A DNA stretch of 64,000 nucleotides from Zobellia alginiliquefaciens (GTDB lineage Bacteria > Bacteroidota > Bacteroidia > Flavobacteriales > Flavobacteriaceae), in NCBI RefSeq assembly GCF_029323795.1, contig NZ_CP119758.1, positions 1,922,001-1,986,000 of the forward strand. Reading direction: 5' to 3'. The notes beneath the pieces are model-generated. The model had not been told where the DNA came from, did no database searches, and saw nothing but the letters and a program-made list of their open reading frames with translations. The position numbers and the translations under genes are program-made. Positions within the stretch are counted from its first letter, which is position 1; each line of letters opens with the position of its first letter. Below are positions 46,773-56,522 of the stretch, piece after piece.

Positions 46773-48635
46773 CTATTCCGCTGTATTCTGCCAAACATTA
46801 TCTTCTTGATTGACATCTGCCATCAACTGTGAAGGGTCTATAACTACCGCTTTAATACGGGCCACAGGTTTGTTAATAGTAAAGCTGTAGTTAGATTGTG
46901 CCCATGGCCAATCTTTTAATACCGTTCGGTTTATATCTTCGTAAGGATTCTCTTTTTCGCCTCTCATCATGCGTAAAGGAGCGTAAAAAGTTTCTTTTGT
47001 ACCATCCTCATAAATTACTAAAATATCTAAGGGCATTGGCATTGCACCGGTACGTACCATGGAAACTTCTGTTTTACCAGCATTGTCCTTAACATCGGTA
47101 ATACCGTAATCTATAGTATTTGTAGTTTGTGTCCAATCGGTCAAGTACCAATCCAGCTCCATGCCGGAAACCTTCTCAGCGGTACGCTTAATATCATTTG
47201 GAATAGGATGCTTGAACTTGAAGTCTTCGTAATATTTGCGAATAGTTTCCATCAACTTATCCTGCCCAATGATATAACCCAACTGCGATAGGAATATAGA
47301 ACCTTTGCTATAAGCGGCAATACCGTATGCAAAATTAAGATCGTAACGGTCTGCATGGGTAGTTTGCGGTTGTTCTTTACCTGAGTTTACCAAATTAAAA
47401 TATCCCTTGTACGTGCCTTCAAGTGGATTCTCTTTGTTCTCTTGCATGACCTCGTTCATGGCCAAGGTTGAAATAAAGGTAGTAAAACCTTCATCCATCC
47501 ACTCGTGCTTAGATTCGTTGGTTGCCAAAATGTGTTGAAACCAAGAATGGGCAAGCTCGTGTGCCGTTACACCTGCAAGGCTTCCGAATTTACGCTTTCC
47601 TGTGATTAAAGTGGCCATGGCATACTCCATACCTCCATCTCCACCTTGAATAACTGAATATTGATCATAAGGATATTTACCAATATTTTTGCTGAAGAAC
47701 TCCATGAACTCCGCAGTCTTAGGCTGAAGTTTTTTCCAATTTTCTATGATTTCCTTGTTGTCCTTGTAAAGGAAGTGTAGCATAGGTCCGTTTTCTACCT
47801 GAAGGGTATCATGTAAATATTCAGGATCAGCAGCCCACATAAAATCATGAACCATAGGTGCTTTAAAATGCCATGTAAGCGTCTTGCCTTTTTGTTTTTT
47901 TACTTTGCTGCCCGGAGCTTCATAACCATGACCGATTTCCTGAGGGTTTTGAAGATAACCAGAGCCTCCTACGGTATAATCCTTATCAATAGTCAATTTT
48001 ACATCAAAATCGCCCCATACGCCCTGAAATTCTCGAGCAATATATGGGTCGGCATGCCAACCTTCAAAATCATATTCCGCAAGTTTTGGGTACCATTGGC
48101 TCATAGAAAGAGCAACACCTTCGGCACTGTTTCTTCCCGATCGACGTACTTGTACCGGCACTTGACCTTTAAATTCCATTTCAAAAGTTGTCTTTCCTCC
48201 GGAAGGAATAGGCTTTGCCAGTTCTACAACTAAAATAGTTCCTTCTTCAACGAAATTCACTTTAGCACCATCCTGCGTAAGCGAGGTAGCATGCAAATAA
48301 CCGATTTCATTTTCTTTGAGTGCTGCGATACGACTGTTTTTCTGCTCGTCCGTCATCCTTCCGTCTGGATCCGGAATACTCTGTAGGCGCATATCCATTT
48401 CACTGCCCGGTTGAAAAGCATTGAAAAACAAATGATAGTATACTCGAGTTAACTCATCTGGAGAATTGTTGGTGTATACCAGCTTCTGAGTACCGGTGTA
48501 CTGAAAACTCTCCACATCCATATCTACCTCCATTGTATAATCTACATGCTGTTGCCAATACGAGGTGTTTTGAGCAACTGCCACTTGCCCCATTAGGACA
48601 ATAACGACAGCGATTGATTTAATAAAATACTTCAT
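46773..48635 (-). CDS. M1-family zinc metallopeptidase (aminopeptidase-like), secreted
   Basis: A signal peptide (about 1-21, ending GQVAVAQ) precedes an M1 N-terminal beta domain and a gluzincin core. The zinc site is HELAHSWFQH with Glu in NESKHEWMDEGF, and the substrate-anchoring motif reads GGMEYAM instead of the classical GAMEN. The protein has 620 residues. It starts 6 nt after the subtilase stop, so both come from one transcript and probably act together on extracytoplasmic peptides. Confidence 0.92.
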   Translation of the reverse strand: MKYFIKSIAVVIVLMGQVAVAQNTSYWQQHVDYTMEVDMDVESFQYTGTQKLVYTNNSPDELTRVYYHLFFNAFQPGSEMDMRLQSIPDPDGRMTDEQKNSRIAALKENEIGYLHATSLTQDGAKVNFVEEGTILVVELAKPIPSGGKTTFEMEFKGQVPVQVRRSGRNSAEGVALSMSQWYPKLAEYDFEGWHADPYIAREFQGVWGDFDVKLTIDKDYTVGGSGYLQNPQEIGHGYEAPGSKVKKQKGKTLTWHFKAPMVHDFMWAADPEYLHDTLQVENGPMLHFLYKDNKEIIENWKKLQPKTAEFMEFFSKNIGKYPYDQYSVIQGGDGGMEYAMATLITGKRKFGSLAGVTAHELAHSWFQHILATNESKHEWMDEGFTTFISTLAMNEVMQENKENPLEGTYKGYFNLVNSGKEQPQTTHADRYDLNFAYGIAAYSKGSIFLSQLGYIIGQDKLMETIRKYYEDFKFKHPIPNDIKRTAEKVSGMELDWYLTDWTQTTNTIDYGITDVKDNAGKTEVSMVRTGAMPMPLDILVIYEDGTKETFYAPLRMMRGEKENPYEDINRTVLKDWPWAQSNYSFTINKPVARIKAVVIDPSQLMADVNQEDNVWQNTAE

Positions 48636-48641
48636 GGTATA

Positions 48642-50273
48642 TTATAATTTTATTTTTCCTCTAGATACATTGTCCGCCATTATCAAGGCGTTGTAGGCAT
48701 TTACGATTTTTCCCGAAGTTGAAACTTCGTCCAACGTAGCGGTTTTGGCTGTATTTCCTCCTAAAATGACCTTAGCCCTTGGCGCAAGGCCGGATTCCAT
48801 AATGATATGCTTTACCTGCGAAGCCGTTAATTTAGGGTGATATGAACGAATTAAAGCAGCAACACCGGCAACTGCAGGAGCAGCCATGGAAGTACCTCCT
48901 TGATATTCATACTCGTTACCGGGCATAGACGAGTATATTTCATCGCCAGGGGCAAAAACGTCTACATTAATAGCTCCGTAATTAGAGAAAGTAGCTACCA
49001 TTTCTGAACCGTATTTAGAAGCCAAAGCACCTACCGTAAGAACATTGTCCGCAATTTCTGGACCGTTATCTACTTGGTCATTAGGAAAATTAGGATTGGC
49101 AGGACTATCTAAGTCAGCACCTTCATTACCAGCGGCATGCACAAAAAGTACATCTTTTTCTTCTGCATATTTAATAGCTTCATAAACCCACTGCGCGTTT
49201 GGAGAAAATGCCTTTCCGAAACTACCATTAATAATCTTAGCTCCATTATCTACGGCATAGCGAATACCCAAAGCAATGTCTTTGTCATATTCATCGCCAT
49301 TTGGAACGGCACGAATACTCATAATTTCAACATTATTGGCAACGCCATTTGCCCCTTTGCCGTTGTTTCTTTCCGCACCAATGATTCCTGCAACGTGCGT
49401 ACCGTGGCTTTCATCTTCTTCTCTGTTCTGTGGATTCCCATTTCCATAACCAAGGTCATTGATGTCATAAGGATCATCGCCAACGTCTTTTCTGCCGTTA
49501 AAATCTACATTATAATTGTAGTTCAATTGATCGCTGAAATATTTGATACCTCCCTCAACTTGTTCCAATACTTCTGGAATAGAATCTTCATACGTCAACA
49601 TTTGGGTTAAAATGCCAACGTTTTGTTGCATGGCCTCGTCCTTTGGCTCAATACTGGCCAGGTCTTTTTTGGTGTAGGTGTCTTTTCCTAACTCCTTTTT
49701 AACCGCTTCATCCGCATTCTTTACGGTTTGAAAGATTTGCTCGTATTGTGCTTTTTGTTGCGTTGCTTTTGCGTATTCCGTATCAACTTTTGTTTTAGCC
49801 TTGGCTTGAAGCGAAGCATCACCCAATTTTAATCGAACAATACGGGTTGCTTCTAATTGCTCATTATAAGATTCGCCTAAAAAGTTATAGCCGTGAATAT
49901 CATCAACATAACCATTCTTGTCATTATCTATACCGTCTCCAGCTTTTTCATCTTTATTGGTCCAAAGCACATTTTTTAAATCCTCATGATCTAAGTCCAT
50001 ACCTGAATCTAGTACTGCAACGATAACCGTTTCTCCTTTTTTATTTTTTATGATCTCATCATAGGCCTTATCTATACTCATTCCGGGAATGGTATCCGTA
50101 ACAAGATCTAGATGACCCCAGTTTTGCTTTTCGGTATCTGTGAGGTCGGATATTTTTAGTGGAGTAGTATCAATATTTTCGATTGGTGTTGATACCAATG
50201 CCGTAGAGCCACAGCCCATTAGAATAAGGCCAGCGGATAAACCTATTAAAGGTTTTGAAAAAAATGAAGTCAT
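48642..50273 (-). CDS. Subtilisin-like (S8) serine protease lipoprotein
   Basis: This 543-residue protein has a lipoprotein signal (LILMGC, Cys 21). The subtilase triad is visible: Asp 89 in VAVLDSGMD, His in ESHGTHVAG (near 290) and Ser in GGTSMAAP (near 464). The Asp-His spacing of about 200 residues is much longer than in classical subtilases and is filled by a helical Lys/Glu-rich insert. It is the first gene of a pair with the M1 peptidase, with a candidate promoter about 115 nt upstream. Confidence 0.92.
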   Translation of the reverse strand: MTSFFSKPLIGLSAGLILMGCGSTALVSTPIENIDTTPLKISDLTDTEKQNWGHLDLVTDTIPGMSIDKAYDEIIKNKKGETVIVAVLDSGMDLDHEDLKNVLWTNKDEKAGDGIDNDKNGYVDDIHGYNFLGESYNEQLEATRIVRLKLGDASLQAKAKTKVDTEYAKATQQKAQYEQIFQTVKNADEAVKKELGKDTYTKKDLASIEPKDEAMQQNVGILTQMLTYEDSIPEVLEQVEGGIKYFSDQLNYNYNVDFNGRKDVGDDPYDINDLGYGNGNPQNREEDESHGTHVAGIIGAERNNGKGANGVANNVEIMSIRAVPNGDEYDKDIALGIRYAVDNGAKIINGSFGKAFSPNAQWVYEAIKYAEEKDVLFVHAAGNEGADLDSPANPNFPNDQVDNGPEIADNVLTVGALASKYGSEMVATFSNYGAINVDVFAPGDEIYSSMPGNEYEYQGGTSMAAPAVAGVAALIRSYHPKLTASQVKHIIMESGLAPRAKVILGGNTAKTATLDEVSTSGKIVNAYNALIMADNVSRGKIKL

Positions 50274-50664
50274 ATAGTTAAATAGAATTTAGTATTTGAT
50301 TTTAGAGTATAAATTATAGCGAGTAAAAGGCTCAAATGTGATTTAATTTTACACTGAACCAACTCAATAGTTTAACATAAATGCCTGCAAAGGTAAGATT
50401 TGGCACAATTTTTTAACCAAATCGTAAAGTTTTTATGATTTTTTTATCTGAATATTCAAGTCTTTACTTGATCGGTTACTCAAAATCAGGTTTTAGTGTA
50501 ATCTTAAAGCATCCCATAAATACCAATTGTAAGGATATAGAATGATTTAATTATTTTTAGATGATTTAGTGTATGAAATCCTCATAAAATAGTAATATAC
50601 ACCTCTTTTCGTATACGATAATCCGATTCATAATTCTACCCTATTTGAGGCTTTACAACCTACT
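50274..50664. other. Non-coding gap upstream of the subtilase gene
   Basis: This 391-bp AT-rich stretch holds the likely subtilase promoter near 50388-50421. I see no gene, RNA structure or repeat in the remainder. Confidence 0.65.
50388..50421 (-). promoter_or_regulatory. Probable promoter of the subtilase/M1 operon
   Basis: On the reverse strand TTTG (50418-50421) is followed after 22 nt by TACCTTTG (50388-50395). The spacing is slightly longer than usual, and the leader would exceed 100 nt. Confidence 0.45.
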
Positions 50665-51528
50665 TTAAGAATTAAAAAGTTGGTCAAAAGTAAAAAGGTC
50701 GTTCAGTCTGGCCCCTTTTTCGGTTTCTTTTAGTGTGCATATCTCATTATGCGCATCATGCTCAAAAAACAGGTAGTATTCTTCTGAAATAGCTTTATTT
50801 AGAAATAATTCTTTCTCCGCCAATGTCAGAAGAGGACGCGTATCGTAACCCATTACATAGGGTAAAGAAATATGCCCAACCGTGGGCAATAAATCTGCAA
50901 CGAATACAAGTTGCTTTCCTTTATATGAAATATGGGGCAGCATCTGTTTATCCGTATGACCATCAACAAAATGAATGCCAAACCCTAATTCGGAATCATT
51001 TTGGAATCCATTTGACTTTTTTTCTATAAAATTTAATTGTCCGCTTTCTTCCATGGGTAATAAGTTTTCCTTTAAAAAGGAAGCTTTTTCTCTTGCGTTA
51101 GGCTGGGTTGCCCATTTCCAATGGTCTTCGTTCGTCCAAAATTTAGCATTTTTAAAAGCAGGTTCGTAGCCGGTTCTGTCCTTATTCCATTGAATGCATC
51201 CACCACAGTGGTCAAAATGTAGGTGTGTTAAGAAAACATCGGTAATATCATCACGGTGAAACCCCAATTTTTTCAAGGAGTCGTCCGTGGAATGGCCTCC
51301 CCAACGATTGTAATACCCAAAGAACTTATCCGATTGCTTATCACCCATTCCGGTATCAATCAAAATTAGCTTATCGCCATCCTCAATAAGCAGGCTTCTT
51401 GCGGCAATATCTATTTGGTTATTGGCATCTGCTGGATTCGTACGTTGCCAAATACCTTTTGGCACAACTCCGAACATTGCGCCACCATCCAACTTAAAAT
51501 TACCGGTTTCTACTGGGTATAGTTTCAT
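50665..51528 (-). CDS. MBL-fold metallo-hydrolase
   Basis: This 287-residue protein has the metallo-beta-lactamase-fold zinc motif THLHFDHCGG (near residue 115) and further ligands in FVDGHTDKQM and FFEHDAHNE. The closest theme is lactonase- or glyoxalase-like MBL hydrolases, but the substrate is open. There is no signal peptide, so it is likely cytoplasmic. It diverges from the antiporter gene. Confidence 0.9.
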   Translation of the reverse strand: MKLYPVETGNFKLDGGAMFGVVPKGIWQRTNPADANNQIDIAARSLLIEDGDKLILIDTGMGDKQSDKFFGYYNRWGGHSTDDSLKKLGFHRDDITDVFLTHLHFDHCGGCIQWNKDRTGYEPAFKNAKFWTNEDHWKWATQPNAREKASFLKENLLPMEESGQLNFIEKKSNGFQNDSELGFGIHFVDGHTDKQMLPHISYKGKQLVFVADLLPTVGHISLPYVMGYDTRPLLTLAEKELFLNKAISEEYYLFFEHDAHNEICTLKETEKGARLNDLFTFDQLFNS

Positions 51529-51741
51529 CTTAGAGTATTAAGTATAAGTGCAAATTAAGAAAATGGATAGGCAATGCTATGTGCCTTTGGTGTTTTTTAA
51601 CAAGGTTGTAGGCACTTGTAATGTCTTTTGAGACGTTAGGAAATGCTCCTTTTTGTGACAGAGGTATCCACAACCAGAGATTGTCTGCTAAATAACTGGT
51701 AAAATCAGTATTTGCCATCTAGTTACTGATATTAAAATTAC

Positions 51742-51749
51742 TATTTTTG
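51742..51749 (+). promoter_or_regulatory. Possible -7 element of the antiporter gene
   Basis: TATTTTTG matches TAnnTTTG, 17 nt before the ATG at 51767. No -33 TTG is found at proper spacing. Confidence 0.35.
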
Positions 51750-51766
51750 GTCAAAACCTAAATCAT

Positions 51767-53635
51767 ATGGTAGAGCTTGCCGGTATTGTTATATTGGGAA
51801 TTATTGCGCAGTGGGTAGCATGGCGATTTAAACTGCCCGCCATTCTTCCATTAATTTTAATAGGCCTTTTAGTAGGGCCAGTTGCTAGCCTTTACACGGA
51901 AGATGGTCAAAAACTAATTGAACCCATTTGGAACGGGACCAAAGGACTTTTTCCAGGAGACAGCCTGTATTACTTTGTTTCTCTAGCTATAAGTATAATT
52001 CTTTTTGAAGGTGGTTTAACGCTTAAACGTTCAGAGATACGGAATGTAGGGCCAGTTATAACCAAACTTATTACCGTAGGAAGTTTAGTAACCTTTTTTG
52101 CGGCGGCAATGTCCGCACACTTTATTTTTGATTTAAGTTGGCAGGTTTCCTTTTTGTTCTCCGCGCTTATCATTGTTACCGGCCCAACGGTAATTACCCC
52201 CATTCTTAGAAACATCCCTTTAAAAAATGATATTTCCGCCGTTTTAAAGTGGGAGGGTATTTTAATTGATCCCATAGGGGCTTTAGCAGCGGTTTTAGTC
52301 TTTGAATTTATAAGTGTGGGTGAAGGACAAGCCTATACATTAACGGCTTTGATAGAGTTTGGAAAAATTTTATTGTTTGGTTTTACGTTCGGTTTTACGT
52401 TTGCCCATGCGCTTACCTTTGTCATAAAAAAGAATTTTATTCCACATTATTTGTTGAATGTGGTGTCACTCTCGGCTGTGTTGTTGGTTTTTGTAATGTC
52501 TGATGTATTTGCACATGAATCAGGTCTTTTGGCCGTGGTTGTTATGGGTATGGTGATGGGTAATACAGATTTGCCAAATATAAAAGAGCTTCTTTATTTT
52601 AAAGAATCGTTGAGTGTACTGTTGATATCCATTCTGTTTATCCTTTTATCGGCCAATATCAATATGGCAGACCTTCAACTAATTTACAACTGGAATACCG
52701 TTGTACTTTTTGCCATAATTGTTTTTGTAATCAGGCCGCTTGGTGTGTTTTTAAGTTCTGCTGGGTCTAACCTAAAATTCAATGAGAAATTATTCATTGG
52801 TTGGGTAGGGCCCCGAGGTATTGTTGCCGCGGGGATTGCTTCCCTGTTTGGGTCAAAATTATTGGCTAAAGGTGAGCCCGGTGCCGAGTTCATTACGCCA
52901 TTAGTATTTATGATCGTATTGGGAACAGTACTTCTAAATGCTACTACCGCACGTATCTTTGCCAAAGCAGTGGGTGTCTTTTTAACTAAGTCGGAGGGTA
53001 TACTAATTATTGGTGCCTCAAAGGCATCGCGGCTTATTGCGGAATATTTGAACAAAAACAACCGTCATGTGGTCTTAATAGACAATAACCAGACAAATAT
53101 TAGTAAGGCTAAAGGTTTGGGATTGGAGGCGTTTACAGCTAATATTTATTCAGATTCACTAACGGATAATATAGAGTTGAATGACGTTGGTTACCTTATG
53201 GCGCTCACCGGAAACTCAGATATTAATAAATATGCCGTAAATAACTTTGGTAAACAGTTTGGAACCAATGGCTCTTTTAGGCTGGTAAATGCCGATGAAA
53301 TGAGCAACCCTGAAAACAATCCTAAAGAAGGGCTGTTCTCTCATACGGATGACTTCATTAAACTAACGGAAACAGCTCGAAAGTATCCGTCAGTGCATGA
53401 GATTGAATTGAAAGACAAGGAGCATTATGATGCGTTAATAGAAATCACCAAAGCCGATGAAAATATTGTACCCATCTTTCTGAAAACTCCAGAAGGAGAC
53501 TTACAGATTATATCAAGTTTCAGCACAGATTTTGAGGACATTACAGATAAATACCGATTAGTTTATTTAGGTAAAATTCTTGATGTCGATGAAACCGAAG
53601 ATGAAATTGAAATAGATCAAAAGGACGAAGAATAA
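51767..53635 (+). CDS. Cation:proton antiporter (CPA1/NhaP-type) with TrkA-N-like domain
   Basis: About twelve membrane helices (residues ~5-400) carry CPA1 features such as KLPAILPLILIGLLVGP, LFEGGLTLKRSE and FIGWVGPRGIVAAGIASLFG. A cytoplasmic Rossmann-like TrkA-N/RCK domain follows (EGILIIGASKASRLIAEYL to about 520) with an acidic tail. At 622 residues it probably exchanges Na+ or K+ for H+ at the inner membrane, with nucleotide control by the RCK-like domain. This is inferred from the family. Confidence 0.93.
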   Translation: MVELAGIVILGIIAQWVAWRFKLPAILPLILIGLLVGPVASLYTEDGQKLIEPIWNGTKGLFPGDSLYYFVSLAISIILFEGGLTLKRSEIRNVGPVITKLITVGSLVTFFAAAMSAHFIFDLSWQVSFLFSALIIVTGPTVITPILRNIPLKNDISAVLKWEGILIDPIGALAAVLVFEFISVGEGQAYTLTALIEFGKILLFGFTFGFTFAHALTFVIKKNFIPHYLLNVVSLSAVLLVFVMSDVFAHESGLLAVVVMGMVMGNTDLPNIKELLYFKESLSVLLISILFILLSANINMADLQLIYNWNTVVLFAIIVFVIRPLGVFLSSAGSNLKFNEKLFIGWVGPRGIVAAGIASLFGSKLLAKGEPGAEFITPLVFMIVLGTVLLNATTARIFAKAVGVFLTKSEGILIIGASKASRLIAEYLNKNNRHVVLIDNNQTNISKAKGLGLEAFTANIYSDSLTDNIELNDVGYLMALTGNSDINKYAVNNFGKQFGTNGSFRLVNADEMSNPENNPKEGLFSHTDDFIKLTETARKYPSVHEIELKDKEHYDALIEITKADENIVPIFLKTPEGDLQIISSFSTDFEDITDKYRLVYLGKILDVDETEDEIEIDQKDEE

Positions 53636-53711
53636 CTGAATATTTGTCTGGTTATTTACTAAGACTCTGCTGTGGTCGTAAGTCTTGGCCTAGAAAGTAC
53701 TCCCCTCATAA

Positions 53712-53945
53712 CTAACCTGAAAACGGCATTGTTTTTAAAACAGTAATGCTGATATCCTCTTGTTTTATTTCTACCTGCTCGTCTGTCACTAGGCTGTAAA
53801 AGTGTATTGCAGACTCCCTTTTAATCTTGTCCTCCAGTAGTTTTACATCTACCTCGCCACTTTCTCGTTGCCATATGAATATTGAGTTCTGTTCGGTAGC
53901 TATAAAGTTATGTTTTGCGGTAAAATGGGCTATATAAGTGGTCAT
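53712..53945 (-). CDS. Small hypothetical protein
   Basis: I do not recognise this 77-residue protein. It has a mixed beta/alpha composition (YIAHFTAKHNFIATEQNSIFIWQ, then a Lys/Glu helix) and no signal or membrane segment. It lies between the antiporter gene and the lipocalin gene with no coding overlap, and its composition looks protein-like. It could still be a chance frame. Confidence 0.45.
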   Translation of the reverse strand: MTTYIAHFTAKHNFIATEQNSIFIWQRESGEVDVKLLEDKIKRESAIHFYSLVTDEQVEIKQEDISITVLKTMPFSG

Positions 53946-54200
53946 TTTCTAAGTGCAATAGTTATCGATACTAAAACTGAAAGGAACCCTAAAAATTGTT
54001 TATTGTTAATAAAAATCTGTAGGAAAAGGTTTGGGTGTCCTTTAATAAGTACGGAGATATTGAATTTTAATCACTTATACGCAGAGGGTTAATAGAAATA
54101 CATCACGTTCAACTACTCGGATTTTTAAGTTCACAATATTTTAACATATGCTCCGTTTTCTTTCCAACCAAAAACATTTTTAATCTTAACCACCATTTTT

Positions 54201-54569
54201 ATGAAAAAACTATTTTTATTTTTAGCACTAGCCAGTACAGTAGCTTTTACCAGTTGTTCAAAAGACGAGGATGATACTGATGCAATTGTTGGCACTTGGG
54301 TTATGGAAGCAAGCACCACCTATAATGGTGAATCAACCTCATCTTATGAGGATAAGTGGGTTTTCAAGTCGGATTTATCAGGCGATTATACAGAGGCTTT
54401 AAATGGAGAAATAGATTATGAAACTAGTTTTACCTGGTCTAAATCAGAGGGCTCATATATAGTTGAGTATTCTGATGACGATGCAAGTATTGATACATAT
54501 ACTATTGGAGATTTATTAGGTACACCTACATTAGAGGAAGATGGTTATGCCATAGCTCTGAAAGAATAG
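54201..54569 (+). CDS. Lipocalin-like lipoprotein
   Basis: This 122-residue protein has a lipoprotein signal (STVAFTSC), an acidic linker (SKDEDDTD) and one beta-barrel-like domain. It starts IVGTWVMEAST, the usual opening of small lipocalin-like proteins in Bacteroidetes. The ligand is unknown. It stands alone and ends at a strong shared terminator. Confidence 0.82.
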   Translation: MKKLFLFLALASTVAFTSCSKDEDDTDAIVGTWVMEASTTYNGESTSSYEDKWVFKSDLSGDYTEALNGEIDYETSFTWSKSEGSYIVEYSDDDASIDTYTIGDLLGTPTLEEDGYAIALKE

Positions 54570-54586
54570 TACAAACATTATGGTCC

Positions 54587-54626
54587 AAAAAAATCCCCTT
54601 ATGTAGCTACATAAGGGGATTTTTTT
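54587..54626. terminator. Perfect-palindrome bidirectional terminator
   Basis: The 40-nt segment is a perfect inverted repeat around 54606/54607, with A7 on the left and T7 on the right. It serves the lipocalin gene (+) and lepA (-). The lepA stop codon (54625-54627) lies partly inside its outer edge. Confidence 0.92.
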
Positions 54627-56421
54627 AATCGTTCAATTTTAAGACCGCCATAAATGCCTCTTGAGGCACTTCTACATTACCTACTTGACGCATCCGTTTT
54701 TTACCTTTCTTTTGTTTCTCCAAAAGTTTACGTTTACGCGAAATATCACCTCCGTAACATTTAGCGGTTACATCCTTACGCAAGGCTTTTGTAGTTTCCC
54801 TAGATATTATTTTTGCACCAATAGCAGCTTGAATTGGAATATCAAATTGTTGTCTTGGTATCAATTCTTTCAGTTTTTCACACATCTTCTTCCCAATAGT
54901 CACAGCGTTATCCGCATGAATTAGGGCGGACAGAGCATCTACAGGTTGTGAGTTTAATAAAATGTCTACACGAACCAGTTTAGAGGTTCGCATGCCAATA
55001 GGTGCATAGTCAAAAGAAGCATATCCTTTAGAAACCGTTTTTAATCGATCATAGAAATCAAAAACAATTTCGGCCAGAGGCATATCAAAATTTAGCTCAA
55101 CACGCTCTGTAGTTAAATACGTTTGATTGGTAATCTGTCCTCTTTTTTCAATACACAAAGACATTACGTTACCAACAAAGTCTGCCTTTGTTATGATTGT
55201 TGCCTTAATATAAGGTTCCTCAACACGGTCTATGGTAGAAGGATCCGGAAGATCCGTAGGGTTATTAACAATTAATGCCTTGTCTGGGTCTTTACGGGTA
55301 AATGCATGGTAGCTTACGTTGGGTACCGTAGTAATAACGGTCATATTAAACTCCCGTTCCAAACGTTCTTGAATGATTTCCATATGAAGCATTCCCAAGA
55401 AACCACATCTAAATCCAAAACCAAGGGCTGCACTGCTTTCAGGAGCAAATACCAATGACGCGTCATTAAGTTGTAGTTTTTCCATTGAAGAACGTAATTC
55501 TTCAAATTCATCCGTATCTACAGGGTAGATACCTGCAAAAACCATGGGTTTTACATCTTCAAAACCTCCAATTGGGTTTTTAGTAGGGTTTACAGCATCG
55601 GTAATGGTATCACCAACTTTAACTTCACGCGCATCTTTTATCCCTGTGATCAGATAGCCTACATCTCCCGTTTTAATAGATTGCTTGGGGTGCTGTGTCA
55701 ACTTTAAAGTTCCTACTTCATCTGCAAAATAGTCTTTGTCCGTTGCTACAAATTTTATCTTTTGTCCTTTTTTAATTTCTCCGTTAATCACCCTAAAATA
55801 GGTCTCAACACCACGAAAAGGGTTGTAAACCGAGTCAAATACCAATGCCTGTAAAGCTTCATCCGGTGTGCCCTTTGGTGCAGGTACATGTTCAATTATA
55901 GCAGCAAGAATTTCTTCAATACCTATACCCGTTTTTGCACTGGCAGGTATTACGTCTTCGGCCTTGCAGCCCAAGAGGTCTACAATATCATCGGTAACTT
56001 CTTCCGGGTTTGCGCTCGGTAAGTCTACCTTGTTCAAAACAGGAATAATTTCTAAATCATTCTCTAAAGCAAGGTAAAGGTTAGATATAGTTTGAGCCTG
56101 AATACTCTGGGCAGCATCTACGACTAATAACGCACCTTCACATGCAGCAATGGATCTAGATACTTCGTATGAGAAATCTACGTGGCCCGGTGTGTCAATT
56201 AAGTTTAAAACATATTGTTCCCCTTTATAGGTATAGTCCATTTGTATAGCATGGCTCTTTATGGTAATACCACGTTCACGCTCCAAGTCCATACTATCTA
56301 ATAACTGTTCTTTCTTTTCACGGTCTGTTACAGATCCTGTAAAGTCTAATAAACGGTCTGCCAAGGTACTTTTACCGTGGTCAATATGGGCGATGATACA
56401 AAAGTTTCTAATGTTCTTCAT
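54625..56421 (-). CDS. lepA: Elongation factor 4
   Basis: LepA is a ribosome-associated translational GTPase. The G domain shows AHIDHGKST (P-loop), DTPGHVDF and NKVDLPSA. Domains II-V and the LepA C-terminal domain follow, with [30 protein letters not shown] near the end. I chose ATG 56421 ([16 protein letters not shown]), which gives 598 residues and matches E. coli LepA. In-frame ATGs at 56436 and 56448 would add 5 or 9 residues. A promoter lies at 56469-56501. Confidence 0.97.
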   Translation of the reverse strand: MKNIRNFCIIAHIDHGKSTLADRLLDFTGSVTDREKKEQLLDSMDLERERGITIKSHAIQMDYTYKGEQYVLNLIDTPGHVDFSYEVSRSIAACEGALLVVDAAQSIQAQTISNLYLALENDLEIIPVLNKVDLPSANPEEVTDDIVDLLGCKAEDVIPASAKTGIGIEEILAAIIEHVPAPKGTPDEALQALVFDSVYNPFRGVETYFRVINGEIKKGQKIKFVATDKDYFADEVGTLKLTQHPKQSIKTGDVGYLITGIKDAREVKVGDTITDAVNPTKNPIGGFEDVKPMVFAGIYPVDTDEFEELRSSMEKLQLNDASLVFAPESSAALGFGFRCGFLGMLHMEIIQERLEREFNMTVITTVPNVSYHAFTRKDPDKALIVNNPTDLPDPSTIDRVEEPYIKATIITKADFVGNVMSLCIEKRGQITNQTYLTTERVELNFDMPLAEIVFDFYDRLKTVSKGYASFDYAPIGMRTSKLVRVDILLNSQPVDALSALIHADNAVTIGKKMCEKLKELIPRQQFDIPIQAAIGAKIISRETTKALRKDVTAKCYGGDISRKRKLLEKQKKGKKRMRQVGNVEVPQEAFMAVLKLND

Positions 56422-56468
56422 TGATGGTGAGCTCATTTCGGCTAGCAAATCCTTTTACATTAAGTGGG

Positions 56469-56501
56469 CAAAGATACGTTATTTTAATCCTGTTTCATCA
56501 A
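56469..56501 (-). promoter_or_regulatory. Probable lepA promoter
   Basis: On the reverse strand TTG (56499-56501) is followed after 22 nt by TATCTTTG (56469-56476), a perfect -7 match. Confidence 0.5.
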
Positions 56502-56522
56502 TCAGCGTAGGGGCAAACTACT

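Noticed and set aside
51530-51718. 62-residue frame on the reverse strand between the MBL gene and the antiporter gene
   Set aside because: It lies in the upstream region of the MBL gene, with composition like non-coding DNA and no recognisable domain. It is more likely the MBL leader region.
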